A DNA stretch of 64,000 nucleotides from Gluconacetobacter entanii. GTDB taxonomy: Bacteria > Pseudomonadota > Alphaproteobacteria > Acetobacterales > Acetobacteraceae. The notes under the pieces were generated by a model, which was not told where the DNA came from, ran no database searches, and saw only the letters and a list, made by a program, of their open reading frames with translations. Below are positions 55,970-64,000 of this stretch, in pieces; the stretch's first letter is position 1; every line of letters begins with the position of its first letter. The stretch is from contig NZ_NKUF01000002.1 of NCBI RefSeq assembly GCF_003206495.1, positions 124,001 to 188,000 of the forward strand, in the 5' to 3' direction. A program made the position numbers and the translations under genes.

Positions 55970-57133
55970 ATGACGGATGACCCGCCCCTCAATCCCGCGC
56001 TGCTGCCTGCCGGTTTCGTCGATGTGCTGCCCCCCGCGGCAGAGGCGGAGGCCAGCGGACTTGAAACCCTGATGCGGGTGTTCGCCACCCATGGATATGA
56101 CCGGGTTTCGCCGCCGCTGCTGGAGTTCGAGGAGACGATGCTGACGGGGTCGGGGGCGGCCGTCGCGGAACAGACCTTCCGCCTGATGGATCCCGACACG
56201 CGCCGGATGATGGCGCTGCGTCCCGACATGACGCCACAGATCGCGCGGATCGCGGCCACCCGCCTTGCGAATGAACCCCGGCCGCTGCGCCTGTCCTATG
56301 CCGGGGCGTGCGTGATGATGGGCGGGCCTGCGCGCGATACCGACCGGCAGATCCTGCAGGCGGGGATCGAACTGATCGGTCCCGACACGCCCGTCGCGGA
56401 TGCGGAAATCGTGGCGCTGGGTGCCGAGGCATTGCAGGTGCTGGGCGTGCCGCATGTTTCCTTCGACCTGACGATGCCGCCGCTGACGACCGCGCTGCTG
56501 GCTGCGGAGCCACTGACCCCGGTGGCCCGTTCCGCCCTGCTGCGCGCGCTGGACCGCAAGGACGCGGCCGCCGTGGCGCGCCATGGCGGGGCGCTGGCCC
56601 CGGTGCTGACGGAACTGCTGCATGCGGCGGGGTCGGCGCATCGTGCGCTTGATGTCCTGTCGCGGGTCAGCCTGCCTGGTGCCGCGCGCGTGCACAGTGA
56701 CCGTCTGGCGGCCACGGTTGCAGCCATTGAAAAGCGGGTGCCGGGCATCCGCCTGACGGTCGATCCGGTCGAATTCCGCGGGTGGCAGTACCATACCGGC
56801 GTGTGCGTCAGCGTTTACGCGCTGGGCCGGCAGGAGGAACTTGGCCGGGGTGGGCGTTATCGTTCCAATGACGATGAACCCGCCTGCGGGCTGACGCTGC
56901 GTCCGGACGTGATCCTGCGTGTGGCCCCCCCGCGTGCGCGGCGCATGCGGGTGTTCGTGCCGTGGGGGATGGACCCGCGTGTGGGGCAGGCGCTGCGGGC
57001 GCAGGGTTATGCGACGGTCGCGGCCCTGGGCGAGATTGCCGACCCGGCGGCGGAGGCGCACCGCCTTGGCTGTGCCTTCGTCGCGGTTGGCGGAAAGCTG
57101 GAGCCGGTGCAGGGCGCGGGTCAGGCGGACTGA
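55970..57133 (+). CDS. hisZ: ATP phosphoribosyltransferase regulatory subunit HisZ
   Basis: 387 residues resembling the catalytic core of histidyl-tRNA synthetase (GFVDVLPPAAEAEASGLE, YDRVSPPLLEFEETM, MALRPDMTPQIARIAATRL) but without the anticodon-binding domain. HisZ activates short-form HisG in the first step of histidine synthesis. The C-terminal LGRGGRYRSNDDEPACGLTL corresponds to the HisRS motif 3 region. HisG is not in the window. It sits 89 bp upstream of purA. Confidence 0.92.
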   Translation: MTDDPPLNPALLPAGFVDVLPPAAEAEASGLETLMRVFATHGYDRVSPPLLEFEETMLTGSGAAVAEQTFRLMDPDTRRMMALRPDMTPQIARIAATRLANEPRPLRLSYAGACVMMGGPARDTDRQILQAGIELIGPDTPVADAEIVALGAEALQVLGVPHVSFDLTMPPLTTALLAAEPLTPVARSALLRALDRKDAAAVARHGGALAPVLTELLHAAGSAHRALDVLSRVSLPGAARVHSDRLAATVAAIEKRVPGIRLTVDPVEFRGWQYHTGVCVSVYALGRQEELGRGGRYRSNDDEPACGLTLRPDVILRVAPPRARRMRVFVPWGMDPRVGQALRAQGYATVAALGEIADPAAEAHRLGCAFVAVGGKLEPVQGAGQAD

Positions 57134-57222
57134 GTTTTTTCTTTCATCATCATGGATTTCCTTCCGGTCGCGCCTGACGATGCGCATCCGGATCGTCAGA
57201 GAAGCAGAGCGAGGAGCAGTAC

Positions 57223-58512
57223 ATGTCCAACGTCACCGTTATCGGCACCCAGTGGGGTGACGAGGGCAAGGGCAAGATCGTTGACTGGCTGGCCAGCCGC
57301 GCGGACATCGTCGTGCGGTTTCAGGGCGGCCACAATGCCGGGCATACGCTGGTGGTTGGCGATCAGACCTACAAGCTGTCGCTGCTGCCCTCGGGGCTGG
57401 TGCGTGGCAAGACGGGTGTGATCGGCAACGGCGTCGTCGTCGATCCCGAGGCGCTGCTCAAGGAAATCGACCGTGTGACGGCGCAGGGCCTGAAGGTCAC
57501 GCCCGACACGCTGAAGATCGCGGAGAACGCGCCGCTGATCCTGCCGGTGCATGGTGCGCTTGACCGCGCGCGTGAGGCCGCGCGTGGCGAGCGCAAGATC
57601 GGCACGACCGGCCGTGGCATCGGCCCCGCGTACGAGGACAAGGTGGCGCGCCGTGCGATCCGCCTGTGCGACCTTGCGGAGCCGGAGACGCTGGACTGGA
57701 AGCTCGACGAACTGCTGCTGCACCACAACACGCTGCTGCGTGGCCTGGGGGCCGCGACCTTCACCAAGGACGAACTGATGGCGTTCCTGACCGGTATCGC
57801 GCCGCGTGTGCTGCCGTTCATGGCCCCCGTCTGGGACCTGCTTGACGACAGCCGCCGCGCCGGGTCGCGCATCCTGTTCGAGGGCGCGCAGGCCGTCATG
57901 CTTGACGTGGACCACGGGACCTACCCGTATGTCACAAGCTCCAACACGGTCGCGGCGAATGCAGGCACCGGCAGCGGCGTCAGCCCGACATCCGTCGGCT
58001 TCGTGCTGGGTATCGCCAAGGCCTACACCACCCGCGTGGGCGAGGGGCCGTTCCCCAGCGAACTGCATGACGAGATGGGCCGCACGCTGGGCGAGCGCGG
58101 GCATGAATTCGGCACCGTCACCGGTCGTCCGCGCCGCTGTGGCTGGTTCGATGCCGTGCTGGTGCGTCGCGCCGTGCGCGTCGGGGGCGTCAACGGACTG
58201 GCGCTGACGAAGCTTGACGTGCTCGATGGCCTCAAGGAGATCAGCATCTGCGTCGGTTATGAACTCGACGGGGTGAAGACCACGCATTTCCCGTCCGCCC
58301 CCGCCGCACAGGCGCGCATCCGCCCGGTGTTTGAGACGATGGAGGGCTGGGAAGGCACGACCCATGGCGCGCGTTCCTGGGCGGACCTGCCCGCGCAGGC
58401 GATCAAGTATGTCCGCCGGATCGAGGAACTGGTGGAGGCGCCAGTCACCATGCTGTCCACCAGCCCGGAACGTGACGACACGATCCTGATGCGCGATCCG
58501 TTCGAGGATTGA
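57223..58512 (+). CDS. purA: Adenylosuccinate synthetase
   Basis: 429 residues. GTP-dependent conversion of IMP and aspartate to adenylosuccinate. N-terminal [69 protein letters not shown] and the C-terminal [11 protein letters not shown] are all present. ATG at 57223 preceded by AGGAG. A repeat element follows in the convergent junction with rpoH. Confidence 0.98.
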   Translation: MSNVTVIGTQWGDEGKGKIVDWLASRADIVVRFQGGHNAGHTLVVGDQTYKLSLLPSGLVRGKTGVIGNGVVVDPEALLKEIDRVTAQGLKVTPDTLKIAENAPLILPVHGALDRAREAARGERKIGTTGRGIGPAYEDKVARRAIRLCDLAEPETLDWKLDELLLHHNTLLRGLGAATFTKDELMAFLTGIAPRVLPFMAPVWDLLDDSRRAGSRILFEGAQAVMLDVDHGTYPYVTSSNTVAANAGTGSGVSPTSVGFVLGIAKAYTTRVGEGPFPSELHDEMGRTLGERGHEFGTVTGRPRRCGWFDAVLVRRAVRVGGVNGLALTKLDVLDGLKEISICVGYELDGVKTTHFPSAPAAQARIRPVFETMEGWEGTTHGARSWADLPAQAIKYVRRIEELVEAPVTMLSTSPERDDTILMRDPFED

Positions 58513-58519
58513 GGAAGAA

Positions 58520-58611
58520 GGATAAAAGTTTTTGGTGAAGCTTTTGCTCTAAAAAGCTTCAAAGAGACGTCGCCTTTTTTCAAAAAGGCGGCATCCAAAA
58601 ACTTTTATTGA
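58520..58611 (+). repeat. Double-hairpin intergenic repeat, copy 10 (forward)
   Basis: ATAAAAGTTTTTGGTG, hairpin A (GAAGCTTTT / AAAAAGCTTC with a GCTCT loop), spacer, hairpin B (CGCCTTTTTT / AAAAAGGCG), then ATCCAAAAACTTTTAT. Closing arms pair over 14 bases. Confidence 0.92.
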
Positions 58612-58626
58612 TTTCAGGAATATAAT

Positions 58627-58664
58627 GAAAACGGCCCGGGGGATTGCTCTCCCGGGCCGTTTTT
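58627..58664 (-). terminator. Bidirectional terminator of rpoH
   Basis: ACGGCCCGGG and CCCGGGCCGT form a perfect 10-bp stem flanked by AAAA and TTTT on opposite sides, 21 bp past the rpoH stop. Confidence 0.85.
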
Positions 58665-58685
58665 CATGGTTCCGCCAGCGTTGTT

Positions 58686-59585
58686 TCAGCCCTTGTGGGC
58701 CTTTTCATGTTCCTCACGCCGGGCCGCGACTTCGGCCTTCATCGCGTTCTGCACCTTTTCAAAGGCGCGGACCTCGATCTGGCGCATCCGTTCGCGCGAG
58801 ATGTTGTAGACGTGCGACAGGTCTTCGAGGGTCGCCGGATCGTCCTTAAGGCGGCGTTCGGTCAGGATATGGCGTTCACGCTCGTTCAGGGACTTCATCG
58901 CATTGGCCAGCAGCGCCTTGCGCCCGGAATATTCCTCGTTTTCGGCAAGGGTCTGTTCCTGGTTGTCGTGGTCATCCACCAGCCAGTCCTGCCATTCCCC
59001 TTCGCTGTCGGCGCGCAGGGGGGCGTTCAGGCTGTGATCCGGGGCGGACAGCCGCCGGTTCATGTTGACGACGTCTTGTTCCGGAACGCCCAGCGACTTT
59101 GCGATCTTGTCCACCTGTTCAGGCTGCAGGTCGCCATCGTCGATGGCCTGCATCTGCCCCTTGAGGCGACGCAGGTTGAAGAACAGCTTTTTCTGCGCGG
59201 CGGTGGTGCCGATCTTCACCAGCGACCAACTGTGCAGGATGTATTCTTGAATTGCGGCGCGGATCCACCACATGGCATATGTGGCCAGACGGAACCCGCG
59301 TTCGGGATCGAAACGGCGCACGGCCTGCATCATGCCGATGTTGCCTTCGCTGATCAGTTCGCCCACCGGCAGGCCATAACCGCGATAGCCCATCGCGATC
59401 TTTGCCACCAGACGCAGGTGGGAGGTGACCAGTTTATGTGCTGCTTCCGTGTCGCCCTTTTCCTTCCACAGGCGCGACAGTTTCAGCTCTTCCTCGGGGG
59501 AGAGCATCGGAAATTTGCGGATATCCCGAAGGTACTTTGACAGGTTGTGTTCGGGACCGGATAGAATTGCGGAAGAAGAGGCCAT
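58686..59585 (-). CDS. rpoH: RNA polymerase heat-shock sigma factor RpoH
   Basis: 299 residues. Sigma region 2 (SHLRLVAKIAMGYRGYGLPV, ELISEGNIGMMQAVRRFDPE, RLATYAMWWIRAAIQEYIL) and region 4 (LNERERHILTERRL, ISRERMRQIEVRAFEKV) are complete. The RpoH box (QKKLFFNLRRLKG) between regions 2 and 3 distinguishes it from the housekeeping sigma. AGGAG precedes the ATG at 59585. It follows rluD on the minus strand after 255 bp, presumably with its own promoter. Confidence 0.96.
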   Translation of the reverse strand: MASSSAILSGPEHNLSKYLRDIRKFPMLSPEEELKLSRLWKEKGDTEAAHKLVTSHLRLVAKIAMGYRGYGLPVGELISEGNIGMMQAVRRFDPERGFRLATYAMWWIRAAIQEYILHSWSLVKIGTTAAQKKLFFNLRRLKGQMQAIDDGDLQPEQVDKIAKSLGVPEQDVVNMNRRLSAPDHSLNAPLRADSEGEWQDWLVDDHDNQEQTLAENEEYSGRKALLANAMKSLNERERHILTERRLKDDPATLEDLSHVYNISRERMRQIEVRAFEKVQNAMKAEVAARREEHEKAHKG

Positions 59586-59840
59586 CAGAATCGGACTCCT
59601 GTGTCCGGATAAACAAGCTGGCGGGGTCAGTCTGTAACGAGCAGGCGACCGACGGGTTGCAGCCGTTTTCCGAGAGACGCACGACTGGACTTGTTGTCGT
59701 CCCCACAGGACATCCCCGGAATGGGCGATATCGTGCAGGACGTCCAGTTAGCCTGGGGGCGTCGGCCCCGGCGAACAGTTCCAAGCGATACTGTCCCTTG
59801 GCGGTGGCGTCAAGGAAAGCCGCATTAAACCGCCTTAATA

Positions 59841-60812
59841 TCAGCCAATCGCGGCAAGCAGGTCTTGGAAATCGCGCGGGGGCTGCGTCTCGAACAGCAG
59901 GTGTTCGCCCGTGCGTGGATGCACGAAGCCAAGGCGCGCGGCATGCAGCGCCTGGCGGGGGAAATCCAGTGCCGCGGCGCGGGCGTCGGCAGGGAGGCCG
60001 CGCGCGGCGGCGGGAATGCGCCGCAGGTAGGTCGGATCCCCCACCAGCGCGTGTCCCGCATGGGCGAAATGCACCCGGATCTGGTGCGTGCGCCCGGTCG
60101 CGAGCTTGCATTCCACATGGCTGAGGCTGCCATGGAAGGTATCGAGCGTGCGGTAATGGGTCATGGCATGCTTGCCGCCGCCATTGCTGATGACGGCCAT
60201 GCGCTTGCGGTCGCGCCGGTCGCGCCCGATCGCGCCATCGAACGATCCCGTAGTGGGGGTCAGCACACCCCAGCACACCGCCTGGTAGGCACGTTCGATA
60301 TCGCGACTGGCAAAGGCGGCGGACAGCGCCTGGTGCGCCAGTTCGGTCTTGGCCGCCACCATGACGCCCGATGTATCCTTGTCCAGCCGGTGCACGATGC
60401 CGGGGCGACGTTCGCCGCCGATCCCCGTCAAGCTGTCGCCACAATGGCCCAGCAGCGCATTGACCAGCGTCCCGTCCTCGTTCCCCGGCGCGGGATGCAC
60501 CACCAGTCCCGCCGGCTTGTCGATGACGATCAGGTCGCGGTCCTCGAACAGGATGTCGAGCGCGATGTCCTGCCCCTGTGGTGTCGCCGGGTCGGCGGCG
60601 GGCACCCGCAGTTCATAACGCATGCCCGCGCGCACCGGGTCGGCCGGATCGCGAAGCACCACGCCATCGCGCAGGAGGTGCCCGGCCTCCATCAGGGACT
60701 TGATGCGCGAACGCGACAATGTGCCGATCGTGTCGGCCATGAAGCGGTCGGTGCGTTGCCCTGCATCCCCGACGGTGGCAATGACGGGGGCAGGCTGGAT
60801 GTCTTGGGTCAT
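59841..60812 (-). CDS. rluD: RluD-type 23S rRNA pseudouridine synthase
   Basis: 323 residues: N-terminal S4 domain (RTDRFMADTIGTLSRSRIKSL), then the synthase domain with the catalytic Asp in GIVHRLDKDTSGVMVAAKT and RTHQIRVHFAHAGHALVGDP. RluD modifies helix 69 of 23S rRNA (1911, 1915, 1917). PAGLVVHPAPGNEDGTLVNAL favours RluD over RluC. Neighbouring rpoH is the usual order in alphaproteobacteria. ATG at 60812. Confidence 0.92.
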   Translation of the reverse strand: MTQDIQPAPVIATVGDAGQRTDRFMADTIGTLSRSRIKSLMEAGHLLRDGVVLRDPADPVRAGMRYELRVPAADPATPQGQDIALDILFEDRDLIVIDKPAGLVVHPAPGNEDGTLVNALLGHCGDSLTGIGGERRPGIVHRLDKDTSGVMVAAKTELAHQALSAAFASRDIERAYQAVCWGVLTPTTGSFDGAIGRDRRDRKRMAVISNGGGKHAMTHYRTLDTFHGSLSHVECKLATGRTHQIRVHFAHAGHALVGDPTYLRRIPAAARGLPADARAAALDFPRQALHAARLGFVHPRTGEHLLFETQPPRDFQDLLAAIG

Positions 60813-60862
60813 GGGGCGTCCATGTAATGGAAAAACTCGCGTTCGGAAACGGAAAGCACACG

Positions 60863-61213
60863 ATGGAAAAACAGGGGTCGCGCGCGCTGCTTGCGGCGGT
60901 GATCGGCATGGGGGTTCTGCTGGCGGTGGGATCGCTGGTGCTGGTGGGTGTGCTGGTGCACCGGATTTCGCATCCCCGCGACAGCGCACCGGAACCGGTG
61001 CAGGCTGCGGCCGGCACGGGCGCGCAGGCCGTGCTGCCGCAGGATCTGGGGCGGCTGGTGCTGGATGAACCTGCGGGCACGCATGTCACCTCGCTTGCGC
61101 GGCAGGGGGACACGACGCTGGCGGTGGCGCTGACGGGTGGTGGGGCGGACCGTGTCATCATCTGGGACCTTGCCCGTAACCGCATCATCGGGCGCCTGCA
61201 GGTTTCGCCCTGA
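60863..61213 (+). CDS. Small single-pass membrane protein, function unknown
   Basis: About 116 residues from the ATG at 60863 (GGAAA upstream); the frame is open to an ATG at 60827. One transmembrane helix (LLAAVIGMGVLLAVGSLVLVG) is followed by a periplasmic or cytosolic domain of about 70 residues with GDTTLAVALTGGGADRVIIW. Its position next to rluD and its size resemble an uncharacterised alphaproteobacterial family (possibly DUF6476); I cannot confirm that here. Confidence 0.6.
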   Translation: MEKQGSRALLAAVIGMGVLLAVGSLVLVGVLVHRISHPRDSAPEPVQAAAGTGAQAVLPQDLGRLVLDEPAGTHVTSLARQGDTTLAVALTGGGADRVIIWDLARNRIIGRLQVSP

Positions 61214-61312
61214 AACCGGCCATCGCGGAAGAAAAAAGCATGCAGATCGCATTTTGGGGGATTCGTCCGCTTGTGTCGGTGGCCGCAATCCTCTAGAAGC
61301 GCCTTCGGCCAT

Positions 61313-61388
61313 GTCCCGTTCGTCTAGAGGCCTAGGACACCGCCCTCTCACGGCGGCAACACGGGTTCGAATCCCGTACGGGACGCCA
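61313..61388 (+). tRNA. tRNA-Glu (anticodon CTC)
   Basis: 76 nt with encoded CCA. Acceptor GTCCCGT/ACGGGAC, anticodon stem CCGCC/GGCGG enclosing CTCTCAC (anticodon CTC), T-arm ACGGGTTCGAATCCCGT, discriminator G. It stands alone between a small membrane protein gene and an Rrf2 regulator. Confidence 0.96.
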
Positions 61389-61684
61389 TTGGTTCTGCGG
61401 CACGTTTCTGCCGGGATCAGTGGCATGTTCGTGCCTTCTCACCTTTTCAATCCATGCGCCCACTGGCCTAAGTCCTGTGCCGGACAGTTCCCGGTTATTG
61501 GCCAATATTGCATGTGGTGCGCAATATATACAAAACACAATAAATCTTATATGGAAATATAGCGGAAGCTTTTTTCGGTAGGGTGTGGAATATTATCGTT
61601 TTTTACGCTTCAGGGCGGAATGCGGCCGTCATTACGCCGTGTGGTAATGTCCCGCCTTCATTTCGGAAGATGCGAACAGATTAG

Positions 61685-62161
61685 ATGCGTTTGACCCTGC
61701 ATACCGATTATGCCCTCCGGGTTCTGCTTTACGTGGCGTTGCGTCCCGACACGCGCGTTTCGATACGTGAGGTGGCGCAGGCCAACAGGGTGTCGGAAAC
61801 CCACATGGTCAAGGTCGTCCACAAGCTGGGGCGTGCGGGCCTGATCCGCACGGTGCGCGGCCGTGGCGGCGGGATCGAACTGGGCCAGGCCGCGGACGAG
61901 ATCCGGATCGGCGCGGTCGTGCGCCTGACCGAGGAAGAGCGGCAACTGGTATCGTGCATGCGCCCCAAGACCGAGGCCGAGGAATGTGTGCTGAGCGGAT
62001 TCTGCCAGTTCTACTTCGTCCTTGGCACAGCGCTCGATGCGTTCATGGAGGTGCTGGACCGCTGGACGCTGGCCGATATCCTGAAGATGTCCGCGCGCGA
62101 TGACATGATGCGGCGGCTGTTCATCACCAATGATGCCACCCTTGACGAGCGCCTGCCGTAA
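61685..62161 (+). CDS. Rrf2-family regulator, NsrR-like
   Basis: 158 residues. N-terminal winged helix (MRLTLHTDYALRVLLYVALR, EVAQANRVSETHMVKVVHKL, RGRGGGIELGQ) of the Rrf2 family. Three cysteines (C91, C101, C107) in the C-terminal region match the [Fe-S] ligand set of NsrR/IscR-type sensors in number and rough spacing; NsrR senses nitric oxide. No nitric oxide detoxification gene is adjacent, so the signal and regulon are inferred. It is the last gene before the cellulose operon leader. Confidence 0.8.
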   Translation: MRLTLHTDYALRVLLYVALRPDTRVSIREVAQANRVSETHMVKVVHKLGRAGLIRTVRGRGGGIELGQAADEIRIGAVVRLTEEERQLVSCMRPKTEAEECVLSGFCQFYFVLGTALDAFMEVLDRWTLADILKMSARDDMMRRLFITNDATLDERLP

Positions 62162-62825
62162 TCTGCGGCAGGATCTGTCCGGCAGATATGCCAGCGGGCA
62201 CACAAAAGGGGCAGGGGCGCGCTTTACTTGCTTTTTCAGGTTCCTGTCCCGCTGTTTTCCATTGTTGTCCGTAAAGATGTAAATATAATACAAAATTGGC
62301 ACGTCGCCACTTGCCAGCAGATGAGTGTCATTGATCTGCATCAACCCGGATTGAAATTTTAAATATCTTTCGGGTTTCCAATTTTCTTCGAACGTAAGAA
62401 TATTATTACACCGACTTAAGCTTTCGGGTATGGGGCGTCTGGTTTGTTCAGGCAGCACCTGCCCTGGTGAGGGAAGGTCCCCGGTGCGGGTTCCTGCATG
62501 GTGCGGGAATTGCGGGATCGGGGCTTGTGATAAAATTACAACTTCCGTCGGGCCGTATCGTGGCATGGGCTTTGCCATTGTTTGCCAAGGGCGGGGCGAT
62601 GATTATGATCGGAGCGCGGTGCAGGCGATATCCCAAGTAAATCCATGACCGGGGATGCTTTTCGGGAATTGTGCTGTATCCGGTCCGGATATTTTTCGGG
62701 AGCCGTAAGGGGCATGCATGGATCCGCCGCAGGGGCGGCGTCCGCTGCCCATCATGGTTCCATGGTGTTGGCGACCGGTTTCTGTGGTGCCCTGGATGCG
62801 CGTCTTTGAGGATATGTAAGGTCTG
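62162..62825. promoter_or_regulatory. Leader and promoter region of the cellulose synthesis operon
   Basis: 664 bp upstream of the CMCax gene with no credible ORF in the forward direction. It contains an AT-rich stretch (about 62265-62420) and a loose inverted pair AACCCG ... CGGGTT around 62344-62379. The bcs promoter(s) must lie here or further upstream, but I could not place one reliably. Confidence 0.4.
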
Positions 62826-63929
62826 ATGCAGTTGATTTCCATGATGACTGAAGAAAAGAATTCTCCGACCGCACGCGGGGTCGGGCGGCGTTCCTTTATG
62901 TCGGTCATGGCGGCGATGGGAGGTGCTCAGATGCTTTTGTCCGGCAACGCATCCGCGGACGATGCCGCCCCCGATCCGGTCATGCAGCAGTGGGCCATCT
63001 TCCGCAGCAAGTACCTGCGCTCCGACGGGCGTATCATTGATACGGGCAACGGTGGCGAATCCCACAGCGAGGGGCAGGGCTATGGCATGCTGTTCGCCGC
63101 GGAGGCAGGGGACCTCGCCGCGTTCGAGGCGATATGGGTCTGGGCACGCACCAACCTGCAGCACACCGATGACAAGCTGTTTTCCTGGCGCTACCTCAGC
63201 GGCCATCAGCCGCCGGTGCCTGACAAGAACAACGCAACCGATGGCGACCTGCTGATCGCGCTGGCGCTGGGGCGGGCGGGCAAGCGGTTCAAGCGTGCCG
63301 ACTTCGTTCAGGATGCCATGGCCATCTACGGCGATGTCGTGAACCTGATGACGATGAAGGTCGGGCCGTATGTCGTCCTGATGCCCGGCAAGACCGGGTT
63401 CATCAAAAAGGACAGCGTGATCCTCAATCTGTCCTATTACGTGATGCCTTCGCTGCTGCAGGCGTTCGACCTGACGGCGGACCCGCGCTGGCGCACGGTC
63501 ATGAAGGACGGGCTGCGCCTTGTCTCCGCCGGGCGTTTCGGGCAATGGCGCCTGCCTCCCGACTGGCTGGCGGTCAACCGCACCACCGGCGCGCTGTCGA
63601 TCGCGTCGGGATGGCCGCCGCGCTTCTCCTATGATGCGATTCGTGTGCCGCTCTACCTTTACTGGGCGCATATGCTGGCGCCGGACGTGCTGGCTGATTT
63701 CAGCCGCTTCTGGAACAATTTCGGGGCCAGTGCCCTGCCGGGGTGGGTTGACCTGACGACCGGGGCGCGTTCGCCATACAACGCCCCGCCCGGATATCTT
63801 GCGGTTGCCGAATGTACGGGGCTTGATTCTGCCGGGGAACTCCCGACACTGGACCATGCGCCCGATTACTATTCTGCAGCGTTGACGCTGCTCGTTTACA
63901 TCGCGCGGGCAGAGGAGACTATAAAGTGA
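62826..63929 (+). CDS. bcsZ: GH8 endo-beta-1,4-glucanase of the cellulose operon (CMCax / BcsZ)
   Basis: 367 residues from the ATG at 62826. Hydrolyses beta-1,4-glucan and is required for normal cellulose ribbon formation. GH8 signature: TGNGGESHSEGQGYGMLFAA (catalytic acid Glu82 in SEGQGYG), NATDGDLLIALALGRAGKR and PRFSYDAIRVPLYLYWAHM. The sequence matches published Komagataeibacter CMCax, usually annotated from a Met corresponding to residue 25. The extra upstream residues form a twin-arginine motif (GVGRRSFMSVMAAM), so a longer start is likely. Its TGA overlaps the ccpAx GTG. Confidence 0.96.
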   Translation: MQLISMMTEEKNSPTARGVGRRSFMSVMAAMGGAQMLLSGNASADDAAPDPVMQQWAIFRSKYLRSDGRIIDTGNGGESHSEGQGYGMLFAAEAGDLAAFEAIWVWARTNLQHTDDKLFSWRYLSGHQPPVPDKNNATDGDLLIALALGRAGKRFKRADFVQDAMAIYGDVVNLMTMKVGPYVVLMPGKTGFIKKDSVILNLSYYVMPSLLQAFDLTADPRWRTVMKDGLRLVSAGRFGQWRLPPDWLAVNRTTGALSIASGWPPRFSYDAIRVPLYLYWAHMLAPDVLADFSRFWNNFGASALPGWVDLTTGARSPYNAPPGYLAVAECTGLDSAGELPTLDHAPDYYSAALTLLVYIARAEETIK

Positions 63930-64000
63930 GTGCTTCAGGGTCTGATGATGTCGCTGGGGGAAAGCGGGCCGAAAGTCCGCAGGATTTTCAGCGGGTCCTG
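63926..64000 (+). CDS. ccpAx: Cellulose-complementing protein CcpAx (5' end only)
   Basis: The last 75 bases encode the N-terminus of CcpAx from a GTG start: VSASGSDDVAGG followed by SPQDFQRVL, matching the known protein of Komagataeibacter, where it is essential for cellulose crystallisation and sits directly before bcsAB. Coupled to the endoglucanase gene by a GTGA overlap. The rest is beyond the window. Confidence 0.93.
   Translation, partial: MSASGSDDVAGGKRAESPQDFQRVL

Noticed and set aside
61561-61590. AAGCTTTTTTC near 61565 as an eleventh repeat copy
   Set aside because: Only a short piece resembling one arm of hairpin A is present; no second arm or hairpin B follows.

Overview
The window reads as chromosomal DNA of an acetic acid bacterium, almost certainly Komagataeibacter (formerly Gluconacetobacter xylinus group). 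The strongest evidence is at the right edge, where a GH8 endoglucanase of the CMCax type is translationally coupled (GTGA overlap) to the first 25 codons of ccpAx, the cellulose-complementing protein that precedes bcsAB in cellulose-producing Komagataeibacter. High GC, alphaproteobacterial gene orders (ispDF / dusB-ntrBC-ntrYX-hfq-hflX; nadABC; minCDE) and ALA synthase agree. No rRNA, transposase, prophage or CRISPR was seen; two tRNAs (Leu-CAA, Glu-CTC) are present.

Layout. 1-2.8 kb: a truncated outer-membrane porin-like gene, a methyltransferase and glyoxalase I. 2.9-5.9 kb: dapF-mtaB-ftsY operon. 6.1-10.4 kb (minus): a divergent transketolase-like gene followed by gapA and pgk. 10.6-14.2 kb: a lipoprotein, hemA (ALA synthase), a GNAT acetyltransferase and a periplasmic DsbA/ScsC-like thiol protein, followed by an AT-rich gap. 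15.3-21.4 kb: a lipoprotein-type gamma-glutamyltranspeptidase relative, recA, a small lipoprotein, glycerate 2-kinase and pantothenate kinase. 21.6-29.3 kb: an AldA-like dehydrogenase, a ferritin-like protein, an NrtR-like regulator, nadABC with a perfect operator-like palindrome in front, and a GntR regulator. 29.5-32.4 kb: minCDE, divergent from a GST-fold gene resembling FzlA. 32.4-40.9 kb: BaiN/HI0933 flavoprotein, MBOAT acyltransferase, rarA, an RluC-type pseudouridine synthase, an AsmA-like gene broken by an in-frame TAG, and an ATP12 chaperone. 40.9-53.4 kb: ispDF, dusB, two NtrB/C-type two-component pairs, hfq, hflX, an inositol-monophosphatase family gene and mazG. 53.5-61.4 kb: argC, tRNA-Leu, serC, hisZ, purA, rpoH, rluD, a small membrane protein and tRNA-Glu. 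61.7-64 kb: an Rrf2/NsrR-like regulator, then the start of the cellulose operon.

The most unusual feature is a family of about 85-bp double-hairpin repeats, ten copies in 64 kb. All lie just 3' of a stop codon; every one of the eight convergent gene junctions in the window carries one, and no divergent junction does. Other points of interest are a transketolase paralogue that has lost its ThDP/Mg and catalytic residues, NtrC and NtrX proteins with altered or absent GAFTGA loops, a candidate NrtR-nadABC regulatory circuit with its operator overlapping a likely -10 box, the amber-interrupted AsmA gene, and a twin-arginine motif upstream of the conventional CMCax start.
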